Shown here: positions 18,754 through 27,471 of the stretch, piece by piece
Position numbering within the stretch: the first letter of the stretch is position 1
Layout: each line of letters opens with the position of its first letter
Source: Corynebacterium renale
GTDB taxonomy: Bacteria; Actinomycetota; Actinomycetes; Mycobacteriales; Mycobacteriaceae
Assembly: GCF_002563965.1 (NCBI RefSeq)
Contig: NZ_PDJF01000001.1
Span: forward strand, 1 to 64,000
DNA length: 64,000 nucleotides
Direction of reading: 5' to 3'
Notes under the pieces: generated by a model
Databases searched by the model: none
Told to the model about the DNA's origin: nothing
The model's input: only the letters and a program-made list of their open reading frames with translations
Made by a program: the position numbers and the translations under genes

Positions 18754-19449
18754 CTATCCGCGCAGAAAACCCGCCACTTTCAGGCGGTCTACGCATGACG
18801 TGGCAAAATCCTCAGCGGTTATTGCAACCAGGTGGTGGTCCTGCCAGCGGCCGTCGATATGCAGGTTCCGGCGCAGGAAACCTTCCCGGCGGTAACCGTT
18901 ACGTGCCAGCACCGTGCCGGACGCCTGGTTCGCCTCCAAGTACGTGGCCGTCAACCGGTGGAGGCCGCAGCGTTGAAACGCGTGATCCGTGGCCAGCGCA
19001 CACGCGGCCGTCGCTACACCCTGGCCACTCACTCCGGAATAGACCCAGTACCCAATCCAGGCCGACGACGTCGCGCCCCGCTGAATATTGCCCACCGTAA
19101 TCTGGCCGGCAAAATGGCCGTCAACCTCCACCACCAGCGGAACTACGTCCCCTTCGAGGGCACTTTTACGCAGATACGCCCACAGGTTCAGGTACGCAGC
19201 CCGGGAATGAGCAACCTCCCACGGCTCCTCGACAGTAGGCTCCACAGGCCGCAGGATAGCTTCATCAAGGATGCGTTGCTGGGCCCAATCGCGGCCGTCG
19301 CGACGCAAAAGTGGGCGCAGCCGAACCGACCTGCCCGATTGCGTAACGACGGCCCGCGTCGCCTCCGCCCACCCGGGGTGTAAAGGATTCGGCGCGCCCG
19401 TAGCCGGCCGGGAAATACGGGCTGAGTTCAGCCCAAGAAAATTCAACAT
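18754..19449 (-). CDS. rimJ: GNAT family N-acetyltransferase (RimJ/RimL-like)
   Basis: A 231-residue acetyltransferase of the RimJ/RimL branch, which acetylates N-terminal residues of ribosomal or other proteins. The GNAT core is visible: LRPLLRRDGRDWAQ at the start, GNIQRGATSSAWIGYWV, the acetyl-CoA loop SGQGVATAACALA and the RimJ-like ending ANQASGTVLARNGYRREG. ATG 19449 (MLNFLGLNSA) is preferred because it lies 7 nt after the glp stop; the frame further upstream is inside glp. Substrate is unknown. Its place between glp and glpR is conserved in the relatives I remember, which hints at a link with the Glp system. Confidence 0.88.
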   Translation of the reverse strand: MLNFLGLNSARISRPATGAPNPLHPGWAEATRAVVTQSGRSVRLRPLLRRDGRDWAQQRILDEAILRPVEPTVEEPWEVAHSRAAYLNLWAYLRKSALEGDVVPLVVEVDGHFAGQITVGNIQRGATSSAWIGYWVYSGVSGQGVATAACALATDHAFQRCGLHRLTATYLEANQASGTVLARNGYRREGFLRRNLHIDGRWQDHHLVAITAEDFATSCVDRLKVAGFLRG

Positions 19450-19456
19450 GGCGAGG

Positions 19457-20749
19457 TTAGCGGCCGGTGCCCTGCGCGAGGAACATGACGTCCACGATAT
19501 CGCCAGGACGAATCTCCGGGGCATCCTCTGGGATGAGAATCAGCGCGTTGGCTTCCGCCAGGCCAGCAAGCAGGTGTGCTGGGGCACCTGTGGCCCCGCC
19601 TAAACCTTCGACAAGGTAATCCTGAGTGTGCGCATCCCGCATGAGGCGGGCACGAATGTAACCACGCCGACCAATCCTGCTGGTGATGTGGTTGAGCGCA
19701 CGAGCACGCACGGTCCGGCGCGTGTAATTCCGCTTCCCCAACGCGAGACGAATCAGCGGGCGCACGAACACCTCAAAGCCCACCAGCGCAGACACCGGAT
19801 TCGACGGCAGGAGGAAAACCGGCGTCTTGTTTTCGCCCAACACACCGAAGCCTTGGACGGAACCTGGGTGGACGGCGACGCGGGTGGTGTCAATATCGCC
19901 GAGTTCGTTGAGGATGTCACGGACCACGCGCGAACCCGAGCCCCCGACGGCACCCGCGATCACGATGGCTTCGCTGCGCATCATCTGCGCCTCAATGACC
20001 TCGCGCAGCCGACGTGGCTCACCTGCCGCGATACCCACCCGGTGTACGTCGGCGCCCGCCTCCCGCGCGGCGGCCGACAGGGAATACGAGTTGACGTCAA
20101 AAACCTGCCCCAACGCCGGAGTACGGTGCACATCCACCAGCTCGGCCCCCACGGAAATAATGGATACACGCGGCTTCGGGTACACGAGCACATGAGAACG
20201 ACCAGCCGCGGCGAGCAACCCAATCTGCGCAGCCCCCAGCACCGAACCGGCGCTTACCGCAAGGTCCCCGCGGGAAATATCATCACCCGGGCGGCGTACG
20301 AAGTCCCCCGAACGCACAGCACGCGTGGCCACGACACGGTTCCGGCCGCGGTCAGACCACCCGAGGGGTAGGACGGCGTCGGCAAGCGTGGGAAGAGGAG
20401 CGCCGGTATGCACCCGGACCGCCTGCTTCGGCTGCAAACGCAACGGAGTCTGGGATCCCGCGGCCACCTCACCAACGACGGGGAGGGAACGCTCGACCGG
20501 TTCGAGGGCGCGCCCACCCGACTGGGTCTCGGGCTGGTTGCGGTTAGAGATGCCTACTTCCCCGCCCACGTCCACGGCGCGCACGGCATAGCCGTCGATA
20601 GCGGCTTGGGCGAAGCCAGGCAGGTCGGCGGAAGCTTCAATATCTTCTGCGCACATCAGCCCCAGGGCATCGACGATGGCAATGCGGACCGGCTCCGGGT
20701 GAACCGCCGCAGCGGTAATCAGCGCAAGTTGTTCTTCAACTGATCGCAC
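19457..20749 (-). CDS. glp: Gephyrin/MoeA-like protein Glp
   Basis: A 430-residue protein with the full MoeA/gephyrin E-domain layout (PGFAQAAIDGYAVRA near 43-57, TGAPLPTLADAV near 115, MoeA C-terminal beta domain near 350-430). Several catalytic motifs of molybdopterin molybdotransferase are altered: the STGDEL-type motif reads SVGAELVDV with Asp replaced by Ala, the SGGxSVGDxD loop reads GAVGGSGSRVVRD, and KPGKPxxFG reads HPGSVQGFG. LLPSNPVSALVGFE is kept. In C. glutamicum the gene here encodes Glp, a gephyrin-like cell-division protein that binds GlpR and FtsZ. The start is GTG 20749. A true MoeA role cannot be excluded. Confidence 0.78.
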   Translation of the reverse strand: MRSVEEQLALITAAAVHPEPVRIAIVDALGLMCAEDIEASADLPGFAQAAIDGYAVRAVDVGGEVGISNRNQPETQSGGRALEPVERSLPVVGEVAAGSQTPLRLQPKQAVRVHTGAPLPTLADAVLPLGWSDRGRNRVVATRAVRSGDFVRRPGDDISRGDLAVSAGSVLGAAQIGLLAAAGRSHVLVYPKPRVSIISVGAELVDVHRTPALGQVFDVNSYSLSAAAREAGADVHRVGIAAGEPRRLREVIEAQMMRSEAIVIAGAVGGSGSRVVRDILNELGDIDTTRVAVHPGSVQGFGVLGENKTPVFLLPSNPVSALVGFEVFVRPLIRLALGKRNYTRRTVRARALNHITSRIGRRGYIRARLMRDAHTQDYLVEGLGGATGAPAHLLAGLAEANALILIPEDAPEIRPGDIVDVMFLAQGTGR

Positions 20750-20859
20750 TAATCCCAGCCCTCCTTGGTGTGTCGGCCACCTGACGGTACCGAAAATACT
20801 AGAGCGTCATTCTAACCGCGCGGCCAGCCACTTCGTGGTTGCACCTCCGCGCAATAACT

Positions 20860-21780
20860 TTAGTTCTGTTCGGCCTCGAAGTCCGCGATAATTTTCTTAA
20901 TATCGCGCAGCAGGCCCGGGCCATACTTCGGGTGGTGCAGGCCAAAGTCCACGCAGGCAGGAATGTACCCAGCCGGGTTGCCCAGGTCATGGCGCTTGCC
21001 GGTGTGGATGACAATGTGGACTGGGTGGCCTTCGCTGATGAGCAACGCGATGGCGTCGGTAAGCTGCAGTTCCCCGCCCTTACCTGGGGTGATGCGGCGA
21101 AGCGCATCGAAAATAGCCCGGTCAAGCAGGTAACGGCCGGTGGCAGCCAGGTTCGACGGCGCGTCCTCCAGGTCCGGCTTTTCGACCATGCCGGTAACTT
21201 TGCGGACGTCGTCACGGCCAACTTCCTCGACTTCGAAGATTCCGTAATTGGAGACGTGGTCTTCCGGAACCTCGACGGCACACAAGACCGATCCGCCGAA
21301 CTCCTTGCGGACAGCTGCCATCTGCTCCACGATTCCGCTAGGCATCACGACGTCGTCGGGAAGCATCACTGCGACGACGTCTTCATCATCGTCGAGCACT
21401 TCTTCAGCCAACCCGACCGCGTGGCCGAGCCCCAAGGGCTTGTCCTGGATGACCGGCTCCACGTTGATGAGGTGGGAGGAATGGCGCACCTTAGCAAGTT
21501 GCTCATCCTTACCGCGCGCCTTAAGGGTTTCTTCCAACTCAGGTTCTGGCTTGAAGTGCTCCAGCACTCCGTCCTTCCCAGGAGAGGTGATAATTGCTAA
21601 GCGGGTGGCCCCAAGATCTGCGGCTTCGTCAGCAATCATTTCAATACCCGGCGTATCCACAACCGGGAGCAGCTCCTTAGGAACGGTCTTCGTCGCGGGG
21701 AGAAAACGGGTGCCCAGGCCGGCCGCAGGAACCACAACAGTTTTCACCAAATGGGGGTGCTGGTCAATGGGAGTACTCAT
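20860..21780 (-). CDS. galU: UTP-glucose-1-phosphate uridylyltransferase
   Basis: GalU makes UDP-glucose for arabinogalactan, trehalose and glycogen-related pathways. The 306-residue protein has the nucleotidyl-transferase motif GLGTRFLPATKTVPKELLPV (about 20-39), the VEKP stretch in VTGMVEKPDLEDAPS, and the GKRHDLGNPAGY stretch near the C-terminus. The order galU then glp-rimJ-glpR on the same strand matches the C. glutamicum arrangement, with 110 nt between galU and glp. Start ATG 21780 follows a divergent region shared with the cyclo-ligase gene. Confidence 0.96.
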   Translation of the reverse strand: MSTPIDQHPHLVKTVVVPAAGLGTRFLPATKTVPKELLPVVDTPGIEMIADEAADLGATRLAIITSPGKDGVLEHFKPEPELEETLKARGKDEQLAKVRHSSHLINVEPVIQDKPLGLGHAVGLAEEVLDDDEDVVAVMLPDDVVMPSGIVEQMAAVRKEFGGSVLCAVEVPEDHVSNYGIFEVEEVGRDDVRKVTGMVEKPDLEDAPSNLAATGRYLLDRAIFDALRRITPGKGGELQLTDAIALLISEGHPVHIVIHTGKRHDLGNPAGYIPACVDFGLHHPKYGPGLLRDIKKIIADFEAEQN

Positions 21781-21865
21781 AAAGTACTACTCTAGCCCGC
21801 CCCAAGCGCTAATGTGGCACTACACACGCTCTTAGAACGTTGAAAAGTAGGACACCGCATAGATT

Positions 21866-22423
21866 ATGGATAAAAGCACTCTCCGATCCGAGCTACGTCA
21901 ACTGCGCGCTACCCCACGCCCGCTTGCCGACGCCACCCTCTCCTCCCATTGCGCAAACTTTATAGCTGAGCTGGGCATGGAACGGCCACGCGTAGCCGCC
22001 TACGTCCCCCTCGACGGCGAACCCGGCGGCCAGGCACTGCTTCCCGCCTTGCGCGCCACGGGCGCTGAACTCTACCTTCCCGTGGCCCTACCCGGCGACA
22101 CCCTGAAATGGGCACTCGACACCGGGTACCTCAAGCCCGGCTACCAAGGCATCTCCGAACCAGACTCGCAGCGGCTGCCTTCTTCTCTTTTAGAAACGTG
22201 CGATCTGGTCCTTGTGCCCTCCCTCGGCGTGGGGGCGCAGGGCCACAGGCTAGGACAAGGGGGCGGATTCTATGACCGCACCTGGGCCGCCATCCCCACC
22301 CCGCCGCGGGCCGTCGCGGTAGTGTACTCCAACGAATACCCCGTCGACTTCAACGCCGAACCCCACGACATGCAGGTCAGCGGCGTGATTACCGACGAAG
22401 GCGTCACCCTCCTGGAACCATAA
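21866..22423 (+). CDS. 5-formyltetrahydrofolate cyclo-ligase
   Basis: A 185-residue enzyme that converts 5-formyltetrahydrofolate to 5,10-methenyltetrahydrofolate with ATP. Recognised from the substrate and ATP motifs AAYVPLDGEPGG, LVLVPSLGVGAQGHRLGQGGGFYDR and the ending VDFNAEPHDMQVSGVIT. Length is typical for the family (about 190). Divergent from galU. A TAGATT box abuts the ATG, too close for a standard -10, so the exact promoter is unclear. An SAF-domain gene follows after 27 nt and may be co-transcribed. Confidence 0.92.
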   Translation: MDKSTLRSELRQLRATPRPLADATLSSHCANFIAELGMERPRVAAYVPLDGEPGGQALLPALRATGAELYLPVALPGDTLKWALDTGYLKPGYQGISEPDSQRLPSSLLETCDLVLVPSLGVGAQGHRLGQGGGFYDRTWAAIPTPPRAVAVVYSNEYPVDFNAEPHDMQVSGVITDEGVTLLEP

Positions 22424-22450
22424 CCGGCCGCCGCCGCGTCTAAAGGTGGT

Positions 22451-23104
22451 GTGAACACCTCCACCTCACCCTCATTGCCGTCCTTGCGCGCGCTGCTCGG
22501 GCAACCCAGCTGGCAGCGGCGCGTATTCATCCACCGCGTTGTCGCAGTAGCGCTGGTTGCGGTAGCGCTTGCCTTGGCGGTTACCCCCGACCGCGACACG
22601 GTCGCCGTCTATGTCGCTGCACGAGATATCCCCGCGGGAACGCCGCTTGGCGTTGACGACTTTCGTACGCGCCACCTGCCTTCGGACGCTGTTCCCGCGG
22701 CCGCTGCGGAATTCGATCCCGCCACCGCCGATGCTGCAGTCGCCCCCATTTCTGCCGGCGAAGTCATGACGCCCGGGCGCGTTCTCCATCCGTTGAGCGC
22801 GGCCGGGCTTGCCGGCGAGGGCGCGACGCTGGTTCCCGTTACAGTCCATTCCCCCGACGTCGCCGCGCTGGTCCGCCACGGCGATACCGTTACGGTCATC
22901 GCCGCTGCCCGTGACGGAGGGCCACCCGAAATACTCGCGGAGAGCGCCCGTGTCGCCCTACCTTCCGTGGAGAGCTCTGCACGGTCCGAACGAAGCAGTT
23001 CCGCGGCCACAGTTGTGGTTGCTGTCGCCCCAGCTGAAGCCGTGCGGATTGCGGCCGCCGCTACGTCAAATCCACTGACAATTGTGATTAAGCAAACACG
23101 TTAG
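22451..23104 (+). CDS. SAF domain protein (CpaB/RcpC-like), orphan
   Basis: A 217-residue protein with one N-terminal membrane helix (about 26-46) followed by an extracytoplasmic part that begins with an SAF domain, seen in VYVAARDIPAGTPLGVDDFRTRHLP and ISAGEVMTPGRVLH. The remainder holds a beta-rich CpaB-like module with VTVHSPDVAALVRHGDTVTVIA. Proteins of this type stabilise the secretin or outer part of Flp/Tad pili, yet no tad or flp gene is in the window, so it is an orphan. The start is GTG 22451 with AAAGGTGGT upstream. It lies between the cyclo-ligase gene and mscL. Confidence 0.75.
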   Translation: MNTSTSPSLPSLRALLGQPSWQRRVFIHRVVAVALVAVALALAVTPDRDTVAVYVAARDIPAGTPLGVDDFRTRHLPSDAVPAAAAEFDPATADAAVAPISAGEVMTPGRVLHPLSAAGLAGEGATLVPVTVHSPDVAALVRHGDTVTVIAAARDGGPPEILAESARVALPSVESSARSERSSSAATVVVAVAPAEAVRIAAAATSNPLTIVIKQTR

Positions 23105-23213
23105 GACGTGCCACTTTCCCGGAGGGTATGTTTTTAGGCGTAGACGAATAAGTTGTACTACATTCCTCGGAGTACTTTTCCCTGTCTTGCAATTACGAAA
23201 GGAACACACATCC

Positions 23214-23669
23214 ATGCTTAAGGGTTTCCGCGACTTCATTCTGCGCGGCAATGTCATCGAACTGTCTGTCGCTGTGGTTATTGGTGCAGCGTTCACCGCG
23301 ATCGTGACATCGTTTACCGACAACATCGTTAACCCGTTGGTCGCCTCCCTGGGTTCCAGCCCGGACGTTTCCGGCCTGGGCTCCCACATTCGCCCAGGTA
23401 ATGACGCCACCTTCATTGACTTCGGCGCCGTTATTACCGCCGCGATTAACTTCCTGATTATCGCAGCAGTCGTGTACTTCCTGCTCATCATGCCGATGAA
23501 CAAGCTCAACGAACTGCAGGCAAAGCGCAAGGGCGTTGAGGAAGCCCCCGAAGATGAACCAGCATCGCTTGAGGCAAACCTGCTGTCCGAAATCCTCGAA
23601 GAGCTGCGCAAGAACCCTTCCGCGGCTGCACGCCTGCAGAACAAGAACGAAGGCCCAGCTACCAACTAG
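23214..23669 (+). CDS. mscL: Large-conductance mechanosensitive channel
   Basis: MscL opens under membrane tension to release solutes on osmotic downshock. The 151-residue protein has the N-terminal amphipathic stretch MLKGFRDFILRGNVIELSVAVVIGAAFT, two membrane helices (about 15-43 and 70-92), the loop between them, and a Lys/Glu-rich cytoplasmic helix. ATG 23214 is used because GAAAGGA lies 10 nt upstream and it starts the family homology. In C. glutamicum this channel contributes to solute efflux together with betP-type osmoregulation. It is separated from moaB by a small minus-strand gene. Confidence 0.95.
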   Translation: MLKGFRDFILRGNVIELSVAVVIGAAFTAIVTSFTDNIVNPLVASLGSSPDVSGLGSHIRPGNDATFIDFGAVITAAINFLIIAAVVYFLLIMPMNKLNELQAKRKGVEEAPEDEPASLEANLLSEILEELRKNPSAAARLQNKNEGPATN

Positions 23670-23688
23670 GAGCTAGGCCTGACGGGGG

Positions 23689-23904
23689 TTAACCACCGTA
23701 GTGCGGGGGCCGCTCTGAGCGGAGGAACTCTTCGGTGGTTTGGGGGTCGTCGGGGGTGGTGTCGTCGTCAAGCACGACTACACGTTCGCCGTCCGCAGAG
23801 TTCAGGCCCTGCCAGGGGGTGTCCGCGGTGCGATCATAATCGGCAGCCGGCGAAGTCCTCTGCACGCGCCGCCGGTGACGCCGGGTGCGTGGCGTATCAG
23901 CCAT
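23689..23904 (-). CDS. Small conserved hypothetical protein (71 aa)
   Basis: A 71-residue hydrophilic protein with an Arg-rich N-terminus (TRRHRRRVQR at about 6-15) and an acidic, Thr/Asp-rich C-terminal half ending in ERPPHYGG. No known motif is visible. It is supported as a real gene by GGAGAAGA before the ATG and by its 8-nt distance after moaB on the same strand. Its presence between moaB and mscL matches the compact arrangement of the region. Function unknown. Confidence 0.65.
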   Translation of the reverse strand: MADTPRTRRHRRRVQRTSPAADYDRTADTPWQGLNSADGERVVVLDDDTTPDDPQTTEEFLRSERPPHYGG

Positions 23905-23912
23905 TCTTCTCC

Positions 23913-24494
23913 TTAGTGCAGCGAATAGCGCTGAAGCTCGTCGATTAAGTGGTGGACCAGTGGGGTCAATGTAGCCATACCGTCACGGATGGCGGCGCGC
24001 GTTGGCGCCAAGTTCACAACCACCGTCTGCCCGGACACGCCTGCGATACCACGCGACGTTGCGGCCTCCACGGATCCGCAGCCTAGGCCGCTGGAGCGCA
24101 ATGCCTGGCCAATACCGGGGACAAACTGGTCCAAAATAGAGCGCGTTGCTTCGGGGGTCTTGTCGCGTGGGCCAACACCAGTACCACCGACGGTCACAAC
24201 CAAGTCAACACCACCGACAACGCCCGTCTCAATAGCTTTGCGGATCTGCGACTTCTTGGACTTCACTTGCACCACGCCGTCGACAAAGAAGTCGGCCTCG
24301 TTGAGCAGCTCGGACAGCAACGCGTCGGTGTTCGGGCCGGACGCGAGCGTATGGTCGGCGACGAGGACAACCAGCGCACGGCGGCGGGGCTTGAGCTGTT
24401 CCTCACGCTCAGCGGCGAGCAGGGTTTTGGTGTCGGGTTCCAAGTTCTCGGGCAACGAACGTGATCGTTCGAGCTCGTAGTCGTAGGTGCTCAT
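23913..24494 (-). CDS. moaB: Molybdenum cofactor biosynthesis protein MoaB/MogA family
   Basis: A 193-residue member of the MoaB/MogA fold that binds molybdopterin, and in MogA adenylylates it. The family motif TVGGTGVGPRDKTPEAT is present near residue 105, and VVLVADHTLASGPNTD marks the N-terminal strand and loop. A 40-residue charged N-terminal extension precedes the core. In mycobacteria moaB2 follows pepD in the same order, mprA-mprB-pepD-moaB2. It sits 61 nt after pepD on the same strand. An altered regulatory role, as proposed for MoaB2, is possible. Confidence 0.88.
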   Translation of the reverse strand: MSTYDYELERSRSLPENLEPDTKTLLAAEREEQLKPRRRALVVLVADHTLASGPNTDALLSELLNEADFFVDGVVQVKSKKSQIRKAIETGVVGGVDLVVTVGGTGVGPRDKTPEATRSILDQFVPGIGQALRSSGLGCGSVEAATSRGIAGVSGQTVVVNLAPTRAAIRDGMATLTPLVHHLIDELQRYSLH

Positions 24495-24555
24495 AAGTGG
24501 CAGGGCCTTTCTGCAGCATCACAGTAAAAGAGGAATGGAAACGTTTTCTCTAAAC

Positions 24556-25758
24556 TTACTCGGTCGAAAGCGTAACCTCTACCTCCCGGATTTCCTCCGA
24601 ATCCGGTGCCTTGACCTGCAGTGTCACGGTTTCGCCGAAATCGTGGGAGCGGGTGGCGGCAATAAGCGCATCAGCGGAGTCGATGATGCGGTCGTTCATG
24701 CGCACGATTGTGTCACCGCGCTGCAGACCAGCTTCCGCAGCGGGGCTGCCCGGTTCGACGCGTGCAACAACTGCGCCATCGGCTAGGCTTGCTACCGCGC
24801 CACCGGCCATAACTTGGACGCCGAGCATCGGCTGGGTGGCTTCACCGTTTTCAATCAGCTGCGTAGCCACGCGCTTGGCAAAGTTAGCTGGAATAGCAAA
24901 GCCCAAACCAATCGAACCGCCAGTATCTCCGCCGGACAATGACGCGATCACGGAGTTCATACCGATCAGGTTGCCCTGCATATCGACGAGCGGACCGCCG
25001 GAATTACCTGGGTTGATGGCCGCATCGGTCTGGATAGCGTCGATAAGCGAAGATTCCCCACCCCGGTCAGAGGCACGGACCGGGCGATTCAGCGCGGACA
25101 CAATGCCGGTTGTCACGGTCGAGGACAAGCCCAGCGGCGAACCAATAGCCACGACGGACTGGCCCACGTTGAGTTGATCAGAGTCGCCGAATTGCATCAC
25201 GGGAAGGTCGGTGACGCCCTCAATTTTGATAACACCGATGTCGGTGGCGGGGTCAGAGGCCACGTACGTCGCGGGAAATGATTGCCCGTTATTCAGCGTC
25301 ACCTGCATCTGCGCGTTGTCAGAGGCCGCGGATCCGACCACGTGGTGGTTGGTGAGCACGTAGCCGTCGGAACTAATAATTGAGCCCGACCCGCTGGCCA
25401 CACCATTGTTGGTAGCAACCTGAATCGACACCACCGACGGCAGCACCGCGGCCGCAACCTTCTCCACCGAACCGTCCGGGGCTTCCTGCGAAGCCGCGCC
25501 TTCCACGCTGGGATTCTGCAAGGAGCTTGTCGAAGAATCCTGCCCCTGATTCACCGCATACACACCAGTAATGCCGCCAGCTGCAACCGCAGAGACAACC
25601 GCTAACGTGATCGCCGTTCCCAGGCCGACTTTCTTGGTTTCCTTCTTGGGCTCAGGTTCCGGTTGTGGTGGCTGCGTGAATGTCTCCGTTCCGGAGTAAG
25701 GGGAATGTACGTGCCCCCAGCCGTTGTTCTGTTCGCCGCGTGGTTCATTAAAAGTCAT
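24556..25758 (-). CDS. pepD: HtrA/DegP-type serine protease with PDZ domain
   Basis: A 400-residue envelope protease anchored by one membrane helix (about 45-68) after a Pro/Glu-rich cytoplasmic tail. The trypsin-like domain has the triad His139 (TNHHVVG), Asp173 (ATDIGVIK) and Ser253 (NPGNSGGPL). A PDZ domain runs from about 305 to 395 with GSPAAEAGLQRGDTIV. It lies directly downstream of mprB, in the order of the mycobacterial mprA-mprB-pepD locus, in which PepD degrades misfolded envelope proteins and is controlled by MprAB. Sequence between mprB and pepD contains a 6-bp inverted repeat (25813-25832). Confidence 0.92.
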   Translation of the reverse strand: MTFNEPRGEQNNGWGHVHSPYSGTETFTQPPQPEPEPKKETKKVGLGTAITLAVVSAVAAGGITGVYAVNQGQDSSTSSLQNPSVEGAASQEAPDGSVEKVAAAVLPSVVSIQVATNNGVASGSGSIISSDGYVLTNHHVVGSAASDNAQMQVTLNNGQSFPATYVASDPATDIGVIKIEGVTDLPVMQFGDSDQLNVGQSVVAIGSPLGLSSTVTTGIVSALNRPVRASDRGGESSLIDAIQTDAAINPGNSGGPLVDMQGNLIGMNSVIASLSGGDTGGSIGLGFAIPANFAKRVATQLIENGEATQPMLGVQVMAGGAVASLADGAVVARVEPGSPAAEAGLQRGDTIVRMNDRIIDSADALIAATRSHDFGETVTLQVKAPDSEEIREVEVTLSTE

Positions 25759-25812
25759 ACGTTCCAGTATGGCGAAACTTACTGAACGTTTCCTGTACGC
25801 TTGCCAAAATCT

Positions 25813-25832
25813 CCTGAATAAATTGCTTCAGG
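25813..25832 (-). promoter_or_regulatory. 6-bp inverted repeat between mprB and pepD
   Basis: CCTGAA and TTCAGG form a perfect 6-bp repeat around 8 nt, in the 90-nt gap between mprB and pepD. On the minus strand it is followed by GAGATTTTGG, so it could be a weak attenuator, or an operator for a regulator of pepD. Flanking GGAAAC/GTTTCC-like sequences are also visible. Confidence 0.3.
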
Positions 25833-25848
25833 ACGGGAAACAGAAACG

Positions 25849-27450
25849 TTATGGCCTGCCGTCAGATGGTGCTGGCGAATCCTCGCCACCCGGACCGGAA
25901 ATTTTCTTACCGTACGCCTCCTGCGCGTGGCGGAAACGCTTCAACATCTCGGGCAAGCTGGTACGGTCTTCTGCGTTCAGCAGTTCAGGGGAACCGTCCG
26001 ACTTCCCGGCCAGTTCAGGGCGGCCTTGTGCAGCAAGCACGGCAGACTCATCCATCAAGCCGGGAAGGCGCACGCGCATCAAGGCTCCACCGCCGGGGGC
26101 TTCGTCCGCCCACACGGCACCACCATGGCTCACGATCGCACGCCGCACGATCGCCAGCCCCAAGCCCGAGCCGGGGGCCGAACGCTCCGTAACAGCGCGA
26201 TAGAACCGTTCGAAAACCTTCCCGCGTTCTGACTCCGGGATACCCGGCCCTTGGTCGGCGATGGTCAGCTCTATCGTGTTGGGGTCTACGACGTGGGTGC
26301 GAACAGTGACAACCCCGTTCTCCGGCGACCATTTCGTTGCATTGTCGAGCAAGTTCACGATAGCGCGCCCCAACGTGAAACTGCTGCCGATCAGAGCCCA
26401 CGGTTCGACCTGCACGTCGAATGTGACGTCGGTGCGACGCCGCTGCACGCGCTCCACGGCAACTTCCACGACCTCGGGAAGTTCGAGGACCTCATCGAAG
26501 GACTCGGCGTCGTCGGAGCGGGCCAAATCCACTAGGTCGCCGATGAGAGTGGAAAATTCGTCGAGCTGCGCCACGACGTCGCGCTCCAAGTCACGCCGGT
26601 CCGAGTTACTAAAGTGCGGGCTTTCCACCTGGCTCGTCACCGCGAGTAGCAACTCCACATTGGTGCGCAGGGAGGTCAGTGGTGTGCGCAGTTCGTGCCC
26701 GGCGTCGGCGACGAGTGCTGATTGTCGGACACGGGATTCCTGTAGCGCGCTCATCATGGCATTAAAGCTGCGCGTCAGGCGGGCAACTTCATCGTCGCCG
26801 CTGACCGGAATCGGGCGCAGCAAATCGGTGCGCGTCACGTTGTCAATTGCTCGTTGCAGGCGGGAGAAGGGCCGGACCGTCACATTCGACACCACGATGC
26901 CCAGGATCACCGCGACGATCACACCCAGCACGGACACGGCTAGGAGCACGAGTCCCAGCGCTGCCAGCGCCGAATGCTGACTGTGCAGAGATTTTGCCAT
27001 CACGACGGTCGCACCGTCCATGTTGGTGCGGCCTGCGATGCGTTCGGAACCGACGGTGTGCGCGGTGATCTGGTCGTCGTCACGCGGAGTCATGATGTCT
27101 GCGCCGGTAGGAATCGGATCACCGACGGACAAGGTCCAGCCGGGAGGTGTGATGGCGATTCTGGTGTCCGGGTTGTACGCCTTAAATCGTTGCACTTCGG
27201 CGGGCAGATTTTCCACGAAGTCGGCGTCGTCAGTAAATTCCATCACGGAATCCACCGCCCGGGCCAGATCCTTGTCCTGGGCGGAGTTGAGTGAAAACGC
27301 CACGGTCAGGTAGGCGACGAGCGTCACAGCCGTCACCGCGATAGCCACTAATACGCCGGTGATCAGCGAAAGGCGCCAGCGTACTGGGGCGGTGATTTCT
27401 TCATCCCCGACCTCATCACTGCGGGATGACAACTTGTAGAGCAAAGACAT
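25849..27450 (-). CDS. mprB: Sensor histidine kinase MprB
   Basis: A 533-residue membrane histidine kinase. One N-terminal helix (about 28-52), an extracytoplasmic loop (to about 155) and a second helix (about 165-188) are followed by a HAMP domain. The phosphoacceptor His252 sits in GHELRTPLTSLRTN, then the N-box NLLDNATKW, G1 DQGPGIPESERGKVFERFYR and G2 GSGLGLAIVRRA. A C-terminal tail of about 60 residues is rich in Pro and charged residues. Placement between mprA and pepD fits MprB (CgtS2), an envelope-stress sensor. The gap to mprA is 21 nt. Confidence 0.93.
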   Translation of the reverse strand: MSLLYKLSSRSDEVGDEEITAPVRWRLSLITGVLVAIAVTAVTLVAYLTVAFSLNSAQDKDLARAVDSVMEFTDDADFVENLPAEVQRFKAYNPDTRIAITPPGWTLSVGDPIPTGADIMTPRDDDQITAHTVGSERIAGRTNMDGATVVMAKSLHSQHSALAALGLVLLAVSVLGVIVAVILGIVVSNVTVRPFSRLQRAIDNVTRTDLLRPIPVSGDDEVARLTRSFNAMMSALQESRVRQSALVADAGHELRTPLTSLRTNVELLLAVTSQVESPHFSNSDRRDLERDVVAQLDEFSTLIGDLVDLARSDDAESFDEVLELPEVVEVAVERVQRRRTDVTFDVQVEPWALIGSSFTLGRAIVNLLDNATKWSPENGVVTVRTHVVDPNTIELTIADQGPGIPESERGKVFERFYRAVTERSAPGSGLGLAIVRRAIVSHGGAVWADEAPGGGALMRVRLPGLMDESAVLAAQGRPELAGKSDGSPELLNAEDRTSLPEMLKRFRHAQEAYGKKISGPGGEDSPAPSDGRP

Positions 27451-27471
27451 TGTCTGCTAACCCCTGATGGT

